From the NCBI GenBank assembly GCA_031274715.1, contig JAISPT010000009.1:1-45064 (forward strand): a stretch of 45,064 nt of DNA. Direction: 5' to 3'. The stretch's first letter is position 1; each line of letters begins with the position of its first letter. Positions 34,881 through 43,031 of the stretch are shown here, piece after piece. A program made the position numbers and the translations under genes. The DNA comes from Azonexus sp. Its GTDB lineage: Bacteria > Pseudomonadota > Gammaproteobacteria > Burkholderiales > Rhodocyclaceae. The notes beneath the pieces were generated by a model that did no database searches, was not told the origin of the DNA, and saw only the letters and a list, made by a program, of their open reading frames with translations.

Positions 34881-36199
34881 TGCCGCGCTCCCTGCTGGCG
34901 CGCACCTTCCTGCTACTAGCGCTGCTGGTCCTGCTAACCACCACCGCTTGGCTCAGCCTGTTCCGCTACCTCGAAGCCGAGCCACGCGCCCGCGACACGG
35001 CACGGCTGGCGGCCTCGACAGTCAACTTGGTGCGCGCTTCGCTGCTCGCCGCGGCCACCGACAAACGGCCGCGCCTGTTCGAGGAACTGGGATCGCGCGA
35101 AGGTATCCGCCTGCTGCCAGCCGAAGCGGACGACCGGCTGACACCCTTGCCCGACACCCGCTTCCACCGCTTGGTCCTGCGCGAACTGACGGCCAGCCTG
35201 GGGCCGCACACCCGGGTTGCTACCCGGGTCAACGACGAGCCAGGATTCTGGATCAGCTTCCGCCTCGACGAGGACGATGAGGACGAGTTCTGGTTGGTCC
35301 TGCCGCGCGAGCAGGCGGCGCATAACGTGGCCGGGCATCTGCTCAGCTGGGGGCTGCTGGCCGTGATTCTGGCGCTGCTCGTCGCCTGGCTGATCGCCTC
35401 GCGCATCAGCCACCCACTGCAGGCGATGGCCGCCGCCGCCGCCGCCGTCGGCCGTGGCCAGATGCCGGAACCGCTAGCGGCAAGCGGCGCCGAGGAATTG
35501 CGCCGCCTGGCCGGTGCTTTCAACGCCATGGCCAGCAGCCTGGAACGTCACGAGAAAGACCGCTCGGAAGTGCTGGCCGGCATCTCGCACGACCTGCGCA
35601 CGCCGCTGACCCGCCTGCGTCTCGAAGCCGAGATGAGCATCGGCGACGACAACGCGCGTCACGGCGTCATCGCCGATATCGAGGAAATGGAGGCAGTGAT
35701 CTCGCAGTTCATGGATTACGCCCGCGACGAATCCGGCGAGACGCCAATACCTACCGACCTGGCGGCGCTGCTGCGCGACGTCGCCGAACGCAAGCGCGCC
35801 GCCGGCTACCGGGTACACCTGGCCCCGGCCGATCTGCCGGAACTCGAATTGCGGCCGAAAGCGCTGGTCCGTGCCGTCACCAATCTGATCGACAACGCCA
35901 TCAAGTACGGTGGTGGCGAGGTCTGGCTGCAAGCGGCGGCCAGCACCGATGCCGTTAGCATCGACGTCATCGACCACGGCCCGGGCATTCCGCCCGCCGA
36001 AGCCGAGCGTCTGAAACGCCCCTTCACCCGCCGCGAAACGGCACGCAGCGGCCCCGGCGGCACTGGCCTCGGGCTGGCCATCGTCGACCGCATCGCCCGC
36101 CTGCACGGCGGCCACCTCGATTTACTGCCCCATCCCGACGGCGGCCTGATCGCCCGCCTAATCCTGCCGCTCGGGCCGAGGCTGTATAAACTGCGTTAG
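34877..36199 (+). CDS. EnvZ-like sensor histidine kinase
   Basis: A 440-residue inner-membrane sensor kinase paired with the OmpR-like regulator. TM1 (about 8-28) and TM2 (about 155-175) flank a ~125-residue periplasmic domain rich in acidic residues near its end (RLDEDDEDEF). Then HAMP, the HisKA box with the phospho-His in AGISHDLRTPLTRL, and the ATPase with N box NLIDNAIKYGG, DHGPGIP and GTGLGLAIV. The last codon and stop (CGT TAG) are part of the cassette box GTTAGGC (36195-36201), so its original C-terminus may have been changed by cassette insertion. Confidence 0.94.
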   Translation: MMPRSLLARTFLLLALLVLLTTTAWLSLFRYLEAEPRARDTARLAASTVNLVRASLLAAATDKRPRLFEELGSREGIRLLPAEADDRLTPLPDTRFHRLVLRELTASLGPHTRVATRVNDEPGFWISFRLDEDDEDEFWLVLPREQAAHNVAGHLLSWGLLAVILALLVAWLIASRISHPLQAMAAAAAAVGRGQMPEPLAASGAEELRRLAGAFNAMASSLERHEKDRSEVLAGISHDLRTPLTRLRLEAEMSIGDDNARHGVIADIEEMEAVISQFMDYARDESGETPIPTDLAALLRDVAERKRAAGYRVHLAPADLPELELRPKALVRAVTNLIDNAIKYGGGEVWLQAAASTDAVSIDVIDHGPGIPPAEAERLKRPFTRRETARSGPGGTGLGLAIVDRIARLHGGHLDLLPHPDGGLIARLILPLGPRLYKLR

Positions 36200-36247
36200 G
36201 CTAATCACACAATCCTTGTTAAGCCCTCGTAGTTTTCGGAAATTCAT

Positions 36248-37042
36248 ATGACATATCAAAAATCCATAGTTGCGTTTCTTGATATTCTTGGCACCAAAGA
36301 CAATCAAAGCTTTGAATCCAAGCATAAGGTGCATAGAGTATTTCATGAGTCCATGAAAGAATTCCAAGCGAGAGATAGGCTTGAAGCCGATTACTATCGC
36401 AAAGCATTTAGCTTTTCTGACTGCGCTTATATATTTCATGGTTTCCGTGAAGGAGTTGATGATAGTCATCATGCAGAGAATTTGTTAATTCAAGCCGCTC
36501 TATTCAATACAACATTAACCACCATTCGATTGCTTAACGAAGGCTATCTAATTAGAGGTGGAATAGCATATGGTGACGCTTACCACGATGATCTAAGTTT
36601 TTTTGGGCCAGCCGTTGAGGATGCCTATATTCTTGAATCAAAAAAAGCGGTAACTCCTCGTATTCTCATTTCCGAATCCCTCGGCGAACGAGCCAAGATA
36701 TTCTCCGACAACGCACATCAGAAGGAACTCTCAGAGAAAAATCCAAATTTCAAACTTCTACCAAAACGCTCCTATATCCCTGAACTTATACAAAAAAACG
36801 GTGCCGCATACTATTTGAATCCGTTTTATATTATCGAAATGGAATGTCAATTGAAAATTGGCCAATATAATTTCTCTCACGATGAACTTACAAAATCCGT
36901 CATTGCAAACATTGAAGCACAAATTCATCATTATCCTTGGGAGAGTCCAGTTCGGCCAAAGCTCGAATGGATGCGAGAATACGCGATCAACTCCAAATGT
37001 AGCTTGGAGCAACCAAATAGCAGTTTTGCGTTTTCTCGGTAA
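36248..37042 (+). CDS. Cassette 8: class-III nucleotidyl-cyclase-like protein
   Basis: A 264-residue soluble protein with the layout of a class-III nucleotidyl cyclase catalytic domain: VAFLDILGTK (D12, in the place of the first metal Asp of FxDIxGFT), then FSFSDCAYIFHG (D58, the place of the second metal Asp in GD/SD), then LIRGGIAYGDAYHDDLSFFG and PAVEDAYILES (the G-rich dimer arm and the conserved Asn/Ala helix). The substrate-specifying Lys/Asp of adenylate cyclases is not obvious. The C-terminal ~100 residues are unfamiliar. The gene is the only content of its cassette. It could make a cyclic nucleotide for a signalling or anti-phage response, or be an inactive relative; no effector gene is adjacent. 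Confidence 0.62.
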   Translation: MTYQKSIVAFLDILGTKDNQSFESKHKVHRVFHESMKEFQARDRLEADYYRKAFSFSDCAYIFHGFREGVDDSHHAENLLIQAALFNTTLTTIRLLNEGYLIRGGIAYGDAYHDDLSFFGPAVEDAYILESKKAVTPRILISESLGERAKIFSDNAHQKELSEKNPNFKLLPKRSYIPELIQKNGAAYYLNPFYIIEMECQLKIGQYNFSHDELTKSVIANIEAQIHHYPWESPVRPKLEWMREYAINSKCSLEQPNSSFAFSR

Positions 37043-37091
37043 TTGCCCAGCCAATGTTTAGGCTCGTGGCTGTGTACGTAGTTCGCGCCGT

Positions 37092-37148
37092 ACCTAACAT
37101 TAGGCTCAAGGCGGACGGCTTCGCCGCCGCTTAGCCTGGGCGTTAGGC
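37092..37148 (+). other. attC site 8
   Basis: R'' ACCTAAC, L'' GCTCAAGG, centre GGACGGCTTCGCCGCC, L' GCTTAGC, R' GTTAGGC: a complete site of the same family as in cluster 1. Confidence 0.93.
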
Positions 37149-37157
37149 AACGTCGCC

Positions 37158-37571
37158 ATGTCTTCACCAAATCAAATTCCAGTGAGTTCGAACAGCGTTA
37201 CTAGCCTCAGTAGTCCATTCTCGTTCTCGGTTACCGTACAGCGTTTGCTCGCTACGCTCTCCGAGCATGGCATCAAGGTCTTCGCCACCTGGGACCAACA
37301 GGCCGAAGCGCGCGCGGTGGGTTTGGCCATGCCGCCCACCACACTGATCGTCTTCGGTAACCCTAAAGCGGGCACGCCGCTCATGTTGGCGCAACCGTTG
37401 TCTGCGCTCGACCTGCCTCTCAAAGTACTGATCGTTGAATCTTCTGCCGGCCAGGTGTCTGTTAGCTTCAATACGCCCCAGTACATTATCCAGCGTCACA
37501 TGCTTCCGGAATCGTTGTCCGCCAACCTTGCGCCAGCGTTTGGGCTTATCGAGCGCGCGTTGCTGCCGTAA
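37158..37571 (+). CDS. Cassette 9: DUF302-family protein
   Basis: A 137-residue soluble protein: FSFSVTVQRLLATLSEHGIKVFATWDQQAEAR, then GLAMPPTTLIVFGNPKAGTPLM and LDLPLKVLIVE are the DUF302 signature, a small alpha/beta domain of unknown function that is frequent in bacteria, including as a cassette gene. The ATG is 10 bases after the attC box. Confidence 0.88.
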   Translation: MSSPNQIPVSSNSVTSLSSPFSFSVTVQRLLATLSEHGIKVFATWDQQAEARAVGLAMPPTTLIVFGNPKAGTPLMLAQPLSALDLPLKVLIVESSAGQVSVSFNTPQYIIQRHMLPESLSANLAPAFGLIERALLP

Positions 37572-37580
37572 CCAACGTTG

Positions 37581-37635
37581 CCTAACTTTCGCTCAACCCG
37601 GACGGCTTCGCCGCCGGTTAGCTTGGGCCTTCAAC
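37581..37635 (+). other. Truncated last attC site
   Basis: R'' GCCTAAC, L'' GCTCAACC, centre GGACGGCTTCGCCGCC and L' GGTTAGC are all intact, but the R' position reads CTTCAAC instead of GTTAGGC. This is where an inserted cassette should join the original chromosome. Confidence 0.85.
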
Positions 37636-38020
37636 CAGCACGATAAGGAGTCATTCGGTATGGCTATACCGTTCGCCCGATACATCGCTACATCCGCCAA
37701 GGATGAATGACCCAGGATGGGCGGCAGAAGCGGGTGACAGCTTTTTGGCCGGGGAGCGGTGATCGTGTTGGGTTCGTTGGTCTGTTCGGCCAGCTTGGTC
37801 TGGCCCGGCCTGTAGCCCAGATCAATGATCCAGCAATGCGGCTGGCAACTCAGGCAGTGGCCCGAGGACCGCTGCCCGAGCTGCGGCGGTACGTTTCTTC
37901 TTCATCGGCATATCCACGGTATTTACCTCTCATGGTATGCCTCGCACACAAAATTCCGAATAGGCTCCCGGGGACCAAATTGCAGCCCCCGGAAGTCATG
38001 GGCAAAGCTCGCTTGGTAAA
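37636..38020. other. Non-coding remnant region between cassette cluster 2 and the DUF1269 gene
   Basis: No convincing gene. It holds a 16-codon frame at 37661 with an AAGGAG ahead of it (starts MAIPFARYIA) and a frame with a CPSCGG motif (37825-38019) that could be a transposase or zinc-finger remnant. I could not match it to a family. Confidence 0.4.
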
Positions 38021-38536
38021 TCAAGTCGGGGAAGAATCAGACACCGCCGCCTCAACATCGGCCAGTGCCGCGCGCAGTGCCGCCTCCTTGGTATGGTCGA
38101 ACGAGGTCTTCATCACCGTGCCCCCCTCACCTTGGAGCCTCTCCAGCACCTTGTCTGTCGTCAGCTTGCGGATCAGCAGAAATAGCGCCGCTGAGCCCGG
38201 TTGAATGCTGGCCGCAGTTTCCTTCATCCACTCGTCATTGATGCCAACGTCCGCCAAAGCACCGCCTATGGCGCCGGAAGCTGCACCCACGGCGGCGCCG
38301 ACAAGCGGCATCAGGAAGATCAGGCCGATCAATGCCCCCCAGAAGGTCCCTGAAACCGCGCCAGCAGCGGTGGTATTGATGAGCTGGTTCAGCTTGATAG
38401 TGCCTTTGTCATCCTTCACGGCGATCACCGCATCACCAAGTTCGAGCAGATACTCCTTCTGCATTGACAGCAGCTTCTGGCGAACTTCTTCCGCCTTCGC
38501 TTCGGAGGGAAACGCAATCACAACGAGGTCACTCAT
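38021..38536 (-). CDS. DUF1269-family membrane protein
   Basis: A 171-residue protein with the DUF1269 plan: N-terminal LVVIAFPSEAKAEEVRQKL, a Gly/Ala-rich transmembrane hairpin (FWGALIGLIFLMPLVGAAVGAASGAIGGALAD stretch, about 75-108) and a conserved C-terminal DEWMKETAASIQPGSAALFLLI. The ATG at 38536 has a CAGGAGAG Shine-Dalgarno; the longer frame lacks one. Role unknown. Confidence 0.92.
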   Translation of the reverse strand: MSDLVVIAFPSEAKAEEVRQKLLSMQKEYLLELGDAVIAVKDDKGTIKLNQLINTTAAGAVSGTFWGALIGLIFLMPLVGAAVGAASGAIGGALADVGINDEWMKETAASIQPGSAALFLLIRKLTTDKVLERLQGEGGTVMKTSFDHTKEAALRAALADVEAAVSDSSPT

Positions 38537-38702
38537 TTGCAGCTCTCCTGTAAAGGGTGGATTCCGACGATCGCGCGCGGCGGGTATTCCAATCCGATGC
38601 TGCATGGTGCTTCGATTTGATCGCGCGCAGGTGAAGCACCGGCCACAAATAGCATTCTCATTAGTTCTTGGTCAAGCCTCTGCTCAGCCCAAGCAATCGG
38701 AT

Positions 38703-39269
38703 TCAGGCCGAGAGCGGGAACTCGGCCAGCGGGCTGTAGATTGAACCAGCCGCTGACGGGCGCGAAGCGACCAGCACGAAGCGCGAGCACGACCATTCCG
38801 GCAGGCTGGTACAGGGAAAGTCGCCGACCTCGGCGATCGAGGTCGCCGCCGGCAGCTTGCGCGCCAGGGTCAGATGCGGCGCGAAGGTACGCTGACGTTC
38901 GGGCAGCGGCTGGCCGGCTGCGGCCAGGGCGGCGACCAACTCGCCGGCCAGCGCCTGGAGGCCGGGTACCGGGGCACAGCCCGCCCACAGCAGGCGGTTG
39001 TGGCGCCAGAAGCCGAGCCGGTCGATCTGTAAATGGAAAGGCGCGGCGACAACTTGGCGGCCGGCGGCGAGCAGTGCCGGTATGGCCTCGCCGGGCACTT
39101 CGCCGAGAAAAGCCAGGGTCAGGTGCAGAGATTCGCGGCGGCTGACTTGGCCGCCGAAGCGTCGGGCCGCGGCGGCGGCGATGTCGGCGAGACCGGCCGC
39201 CAGTTCGGCCGACGGCCACAGGGCGAAGAACAGCCGCCGCGTGGCGGCCGCGCCATCGCTCTCAAGCAC
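38703..39269 (-). CDS. thpR: RNA 2',3'-cyclic phosphodiesterase (2H family)
   Basis: A 188-residue 2H phosphoesterase with both catalytic HxT motifs: LHLTLAFLG and FAPHLTLARK. It opens cyclic phosphates on RNA ends and was first known as an RNA ligase. The GTG at 39269 overlaps the ispF stop by eight bases and is the only in-frame start in a sensible place. It is the last gene of ispD-ispF-thpR. Confidence 0.92.
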   Translation of the reverse strand: MLESDGAAATRRLFFALWPSAELAAGLADIAAAAARRFGGQVSRRESLHLTLAFLGEVPGEAIPALLAAGRQVVAAPFHLQIDRLGFWRHNRLLWAGCAPVPGLQALAGELVAALAAAGQPLPERQRTFAPHLTLARKLPAATSIAEVGDFPCTSLPEWSCSRFVLVASRPSAAGSIYSPLAEFPLSA

Positions 39270-39789
39270 AGCGCTCGACCAGCACCACCGCTTGCGCCTC
39301 GATGGCTTCCTCGCGGCCCAGGTAGCCGAGCTTCTCGTTGGTCTTGCCCTTGATGTTGACGCAATCCTCGGCGATGCCGAGGTCGGCGGCGACATTGGCC
39401 ACCATCGCCGCCGCGTGCGGCGCCAGTTTCGGCTTCTGCGCGATCAGCGTGGCATCGACGTTGACCGGCTGCCAGCCGCGCTCGGCCAGCAAGGCGACGG
39501 CGGCACGCAACAGCACACGGCTGTCGGCGCCGGCATAGCGCGGGTCGGTGTCGGGGAAATGCCGGCCGATGTCGCCCAAAGCCACGGCGCCGAGCAGTGC
39601 GTCGGTGATCGCGTGCAGCAGCGCATCGGCGTCGGAGTGGCCGAGCAGCCCGGTCGGATGCGGAATCTCGACACCACCGAGAATCAACTTGCGGCCTTCG
39701 ACCAGCTTGTGCACATCGTAGCCCTGCCCCACCCGGATCGTGAGTCTCTTCGGGCTGAAGGCCGGGGTTTGCGCTTGCACCGTAATCAT
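39262..39789 (-). CDS. ispF: 2-C-methyl-D-erythritol 2,4-cyclodiphosphate synthase
   Basis: Fifth enzyme of the MEP isoprenoid pathway. 175 residues from the ATG at 39789, with GYDVHKL, GHSDADALLHAITDALLGA (zinc ligands) and VNIKGKTNEKLGYLGR. The frame is open upstream but the start overlaps the ispD stop (ATGA), the usual coupling. An ~18-residue N-terminal extension (MITVQAQTPAFSPKRLTIRV) precedes the usual start. Confidence 0.96.
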   Translation of the reverse strand: MITVQAQTPAFSPKRLTIRVGQGYDVHKLVEGRKLILGGVEIPHPTGLLGHSDADALLHAITDALLGAVALGDIGRHFPDTDPRYAGADSRVLLRAAVALLAERGWQPVNVDATLIAQKPKLAPHAAAMVANVAADLGIAEDCVNIKGKTNEKLGYLGREEAIEAQAVVLVERCA

Positions 39790-40472
39790 TTGCGTGCCCT
39801 CAGGATCATTGCGGCCAGCGCCAAGTCGGCTGGCCAGGTGACTTTCAGATTGGTGGCATCGCCGCGCACCAGTTTCGGCGCCAAGCCCATGGCCTCGACG
39901 GCACCAGCTTCGTCGGTAACGGCGCAGCCGTTCGCCAGCGCCGCGCGCAGCAAGCCGTGGCGGAACATCTGCGGCGTCTGCGCCTGCCACAAGCCGTCGC
40001 GCGGCTCGGTAGCGGCCACCCGCTGCGCCGCGTCGGCACGCTTCACGGTATCGGCCACCGGCACGGCCAGAATGCCACCGACCGGGTCGTCGGCCAGTTC
40101 CGCAAACAGCCTCGTCAGCATGGCCTGGTCGAGGCAGGGCCGGGCGGCGTCGTGTACCAGAATCCAGTCATCGTCGGCAGCGACCATGACCGCCGCGCCG
40201 AGGCCATTGCCGACGCTCTCGGCCCGCGTGGTGCCGCCGCAGGCCACGGTTTCCAGCTTGGCGCCGAGTTCCGACCAGTCGTAACGGTGCCACCACGGGT
40301 CGTCCGGTGCCAGCACCACCCATACCCGCTCGATGTCGGGACAGGCGACCAGCGCGGCGAGGGTATGGAAGATCAGCGGCCGACCGAGCAGGTCGAGGTA
40401 TTGTTTCGGCTTTTCCGCGCCGAAGCGCGAACCGCTGCCGGCGGCGGGGACGATTGCGAAATGGCGTGGCAT
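39786..40472 (-). CDS. ispD: 2-C-methyl-D-erythritol 4-phosphate cytidylyltransferase
   Basis: Third enzyme of the MEP pathway. 228 residues, with the CTP-binding PAAGSGSRFGAEKPKQYLDL, the catalytic VHDAARPC and the C-terminal LVRGDATNLKVTWPADLALA. First gene of ispD-ispF-thpR; divergent from amrB, with about 120 bases between. Confidence 0.96.
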   Translation of the reverse strand: MPRHFAIVPAAGSGSRFGAEKPKQYLDLLGRPLIFHTLAALVACPDIERVWVVLAPDDPWWHRYDWSELGAKLETVACGGTTRAESVGNGLGAAVMVAADDDWILVHDAARPCLDQAMLTRLFAELADDPVGGILAVPVADTVKRADAAQRVAATEPRDGLWQAQTPQMFRHGLLRAALANGCAVTDEAGAVEAMGLAPKLVRGDATNLKVTWPADLALAAMILRARK

Positions 40473-40512
40473 CGCTTAATTTTAACGAAGAACGAATAGA
40501 CGAGAGGAAAGC

Positions 40513-40596
40513 ATGCGTTTCGTCGCCCCCGAATTAGCCGGTCGAAGCCTTTGCGGCGACGCTCGGTATCGGTTTGCTGCCGGTCTGACACGATGA
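40513..40596 (+). CDS. Possible 27-residue leader ORF of amrB
   Basis: A 27-codon frame (MRFVAPELAGRSLCGDARYR) with a GAGAGGAAAG Shine-Dalgarno, ending in a TGA that overlaps the amrB start codon (ATGA). It may couple translation into amrB or be a chance frame; no family recognised. Confidence 0.32.
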   Translation: MRFVAPELAGRSLCGDARYRFAAGLTR

Positions 40597-41399
40597 ATTC
40601 CGTTTCCGCCCGCCCGCCAGCCGTTGCCGGCATGTTCTACCCGGCCGCCGCGAGCACACTGCGCGCTTCTGTCGACGCCCTGTTGGCCGCCGCACCGGCC
40701 CTGCCGATGGCACAGCCGAAGGCAATCATCGTGCCGCATGCCGGCTACATTTATTCCGGCCCTACCGCCGCCCGCGCCTATGCCGCGCTGGCACCGTGGC
40801 GGCAGCACATCCGCCGTATCGTGCTGCTCGGCCCGACCCACCGCGTCGCCGTCCGTGGCTTGGCCTTGCCCACCGTCCAGGCTTTCGCCACACCGCTCGG
40901 CGACATCCGCCTCGACGGCCCGGCCATGGCAGCGCTCGATGAACTACCGCAAGTCAGCCGCAATGATGCGGTACACGCGCTGGAACATTCGCTGGAAGTG
41001 CAACTGCCCTTCCTGCAGCGCTGTTTCGACGATTTCACGCTGGTCCCGCTGGCGGTCGGCGACGCCGAGCCGGAGGAAGTGGCCGAGGCGCTCGAACGGC
41101 TGTGGGGCGGCGACGAGACGCTGCTGGTGATCAGCTCCGACCTGTCGCACTACCTGCCCTACGCCACCGCGCAGCAGGTCGACGGTGACACCTGCCGCCA
41201 CATTCTGGACTTCGATGCCCGCGTCCACCCACGACAAGCCTGCGGCGCCTACCCGATCAACGGCCTGCTGCTGGCCGCCCACCGCCACGGGCTGCAAGCC
41301 CGGTTGCTCGCCTGCTGCAATTCCGGCGACACGGCCGGCGACCGCGAGCGCGTCGTCGGTTACGCGGCCTTCGCCTTCGCTTCGTCCGATCATGGATGA
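40593..41399 (+). CDS. amrB: AmmeMemoRadiSam system protein B (MEMO1 family)
   Basis: A 268-residue protein of the MEMO family, a fold related to class-III extradiol dioxygenases and to NPD aminopeptidase-type enzymes. Visible are IIVPHAGYIYSGPTAARAY, VLLGPTHRV and SSDLSHYLPY with the likely metal-ligating His residues. Biochemical role in bacteria unknown. First gene of amrB-amrA-amrS; overlaps amrA by eight bases. Confidence 0.95.
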   Translation: MNSVSARPPAVAGMFYPAAASTLRASVDALLAAAPALPMAQPKAIIVPHAGYIYSGPTAARAYAALAPWRQHIRRIVLLGPTHRVAVRGLALPTVQAFATPLGDIRLDGPAMAALDELPQVSRNDAVHALEHSLEVQLPFLQRCFDDFTLVPLAVGDAEPEEVAEALERLWGGDETLLVISSDLSHYLPYATAQQVDGDTCRHILDFDARVHPRQACGAYPINGLLLAAHRHGLQARLLACCNSGDTAGDRERVVGYAAFAFASSDHG

Positions 41400-41940
41400 A
41401 TTGGGCACTGACCTCCTGCGGCTGGCCCGCAACGCCATCGGCGAAAGCTTCGGCGTGGCTCCGCAGCCGGTGGCCGAGCGGCCCGAGTGGCGCCAGCCGG
41501 GGGCCAGCTTCGTCACCCTGACTCGGCGTGGCGAATTGCGCGGCTGCATCGGCAGCCTCGAAGCTTGGCGCCTACTGGCCGAGGACGTGGCCGCCAATGC
41601 CCGTGCCGCCGCCTTCCGCGACCCGCGCTTCGCACCGCTGACAGCCGGCGAGCTGGCCGGTATCCGCATCGAGGTCTCGTTGCTGACACCAGCCCAGCTG
41701 CTGCCCTGGCACGACGAGGCCGATGCTCTGGCGCAACTGCAACCGCATATCGACGGCGTCATCCTCAGCGCCGGCCGCCATCGCGCCACCTTCCTGCCAC
41801 AGGTCTGGGAACAGTTGCCCGACCCCGCCGCCTTCCTCGCCCATCTCAAATGCAAGGCCGGTCTGGCCGCCGATTACTGGGGTTCCGATCTGCGCCTGGA
41901 GCGCTACACGGTGGAGAAATGGCGGGAAGACAGGCCATGA
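41392..41940 (+). CDS. amrA: AmmeMemoRadiSam system protein A (AMMECR1 domain)
   Basis: A 182-residue protein of the AMMECR1 family. The hallmark is LRGCIGSLEAWRLLAEDVAANARAAAFRDPRF, the LRGCIG motif on which the family is defined, followed by IEVSLLTPAQLL. Overlaps amrB by eight bases and amrS by four. Its reaction is not established. Confidence 0.95.
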   Translation: MDELGTDLLRLARNAIGESFGVAPQPVAERPEWRQPGASFVTLTRRGELRGCIGSLEAWRLLAEDVAANARAAAFRDPRFAPLTAGELAGIRIEVSLLTPAQLLPWHDEADALAQLQPHIDGVILSAGRHRATFLPQVWEQLPDPAAFLAHLKCKAGLAADYWGSDLRLERYTVEKWREDRP

Positions 41941-43031
41941 ACCACCCCGATTCGGACTATCCTGGCCGTTGGTGGCACGCCCTCGGCGACGGTCGCATCC
42001 AATGCGATCTCTGCCCGCGCGACTGCCAGTTGCACGAGGGTCAGCGCGGCGCCTGCTTCGTCCGCCGAATGGTCGACGGCGCGATGCGGTTGACCACGTA
42101 TGGCCGCTCTTCCGGCTTCTGCGTCGATCCGATCGAGAAAAAACCGCTCAACCATTTCTATCCGGGCAGCAGCATCCTTTCCTTCGGCACCGCCGGCTGC
42201 AACCTCGCCTGCCGCTTCTGCCAGAACTGGGACATTTCCAAGGCCAAGGACATGGATCGCCTGATGGACAGCGCCAGCCCGCGGGCCATCGCCGCCGCCG
42301 CCCGGCATCACGGGGCCGACGCCGTGGCCTATACCTACAACGATCCGGTGGTGTTCGCCGAGTACGCCATCGACACCGCCCAAGCCTGCCGCGCCGTGGG
42401 TGTGCGCAATGTCGCCGTGACCGCCGCCTATATCCACCGCGAGCCGGCGCGCGAATTCTTCGCCACGATGGACGCAGCCAACGTCGACCTGAAGGCTTTC
42501 ACCGAGGATTTCTACAAGAAGCTGTGCGGCGGCAAACTGGCGCCTGTACTCGACACGCTGGCCTGGATTCGGCATGAAACCGACTGCTGGCTGGAGATCA
42601 CCACGCTGCTGTTGCCCGGTCACAACGACAGCCCGGAGGAAATCGCCGAACTGGCCACCTGGATAGTCCGCGAACTGGGACCGGAGGTGCCGCTGCACTT
42701 CACCGCCTTCCACCCCGACTGGAAAATGACCGACCTGCCGCCGACGCCACCAGCCACGTTGCGCCAAGCCCGGCGCATCGCCCTCGATGCCGGCCTGTGC
42801 CATGTCTACACCGGCAACGTGCGCGACAGCGAGGGTGGTACCACCTATTGCCCGCGTTGCCGGGCGGCGCTAATCGCCCGCGACGGCTACGATATCCGGC
42901 ATTACGAGTTGACCGCCGACGGCCGCTGCCGGCATTGCCAGACGCCGCTAGCCGGCCGCTTCGGCCAACAACTCGGGCATGATGGCCAAGCCTTCGGTGC
43001 CCGCCGCATTCCCATTCGCCTCGCCATATGA
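41937..43031 (+). CDS. amrS: AmmeMemoRadiSam system radical SAM enzyme
   Basis: A 364-residue radical-SAM protein. A Cys-rich N-terminal part (IQCDLCPRDCQLHEGQRGACF) precedes the SAM cluster motif AGCNLACRFCQNWDISK. The partner segments TYNDPVVFAEYAIDTA and TLLLPGHNDSPEEIAELA are typical of this family and of pyruvate-formate-lyase-activating-like enzymes. Near the C-terminus a zinc-ribbon-like CPRC and CRHC pair is present. It is ATGA-coupled to amrA before it and to the hydrolase-like gene after it. Confidence 0.95.
   Translation: MNHPDSDYPGRWWHALGDGRIQCDLCPRDCQLHEGQRGACFVRRMVDGAMRLTTYGRSSGFCVDPIEKKPLNHFYPGSSILSFGTAGCNLACRFCQNWDISKAKDMDRLMDSASPRAIAAAARHHGADAVAYTYNDPVVFAEYAIDTAQACRAVGVRNVAVTAAYIHREPAREFFATMDAANVDLKAFTEDFYKKLCGGKLAPVLDTLAWIRHETDCWLEITTLLLPGHNDSPEEIAELATWIVRELGPEVPLHFTAFHPDWKMTDLPPTPPATLRQARRIALDAGLCHVYTGNVRDSEGGTTYCPRCRAALIARDGYDIRHYELTADGRCRHCQTPLAGRFGQQLGHDGQAFGARRIPIRLAI

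Larger units (their letters stand above)
36195..37635 (+). mobile_element. Cassette cluster 2, inserted at the end of the envZ-like gene
   Basis: Two plus-strand cassettes bounded by GTTAGGC (36195-36201, overlapping the kinase stop), a full attC at 37092-37148, and a truncated attC at 37581-37635. The cyclase-like gene is strikingly AT-rich compared with the kinase. About 6 kb of core genes separate it from cluster 1. No integrase gene is present. Confidence 0.85.

Noticed and set aside
37825..38019. 64-residue frame with a CPSCGG motif
   Set aside because: No start context, next to array debris, and no family matched; kept only as part of the non-coding remnant region.
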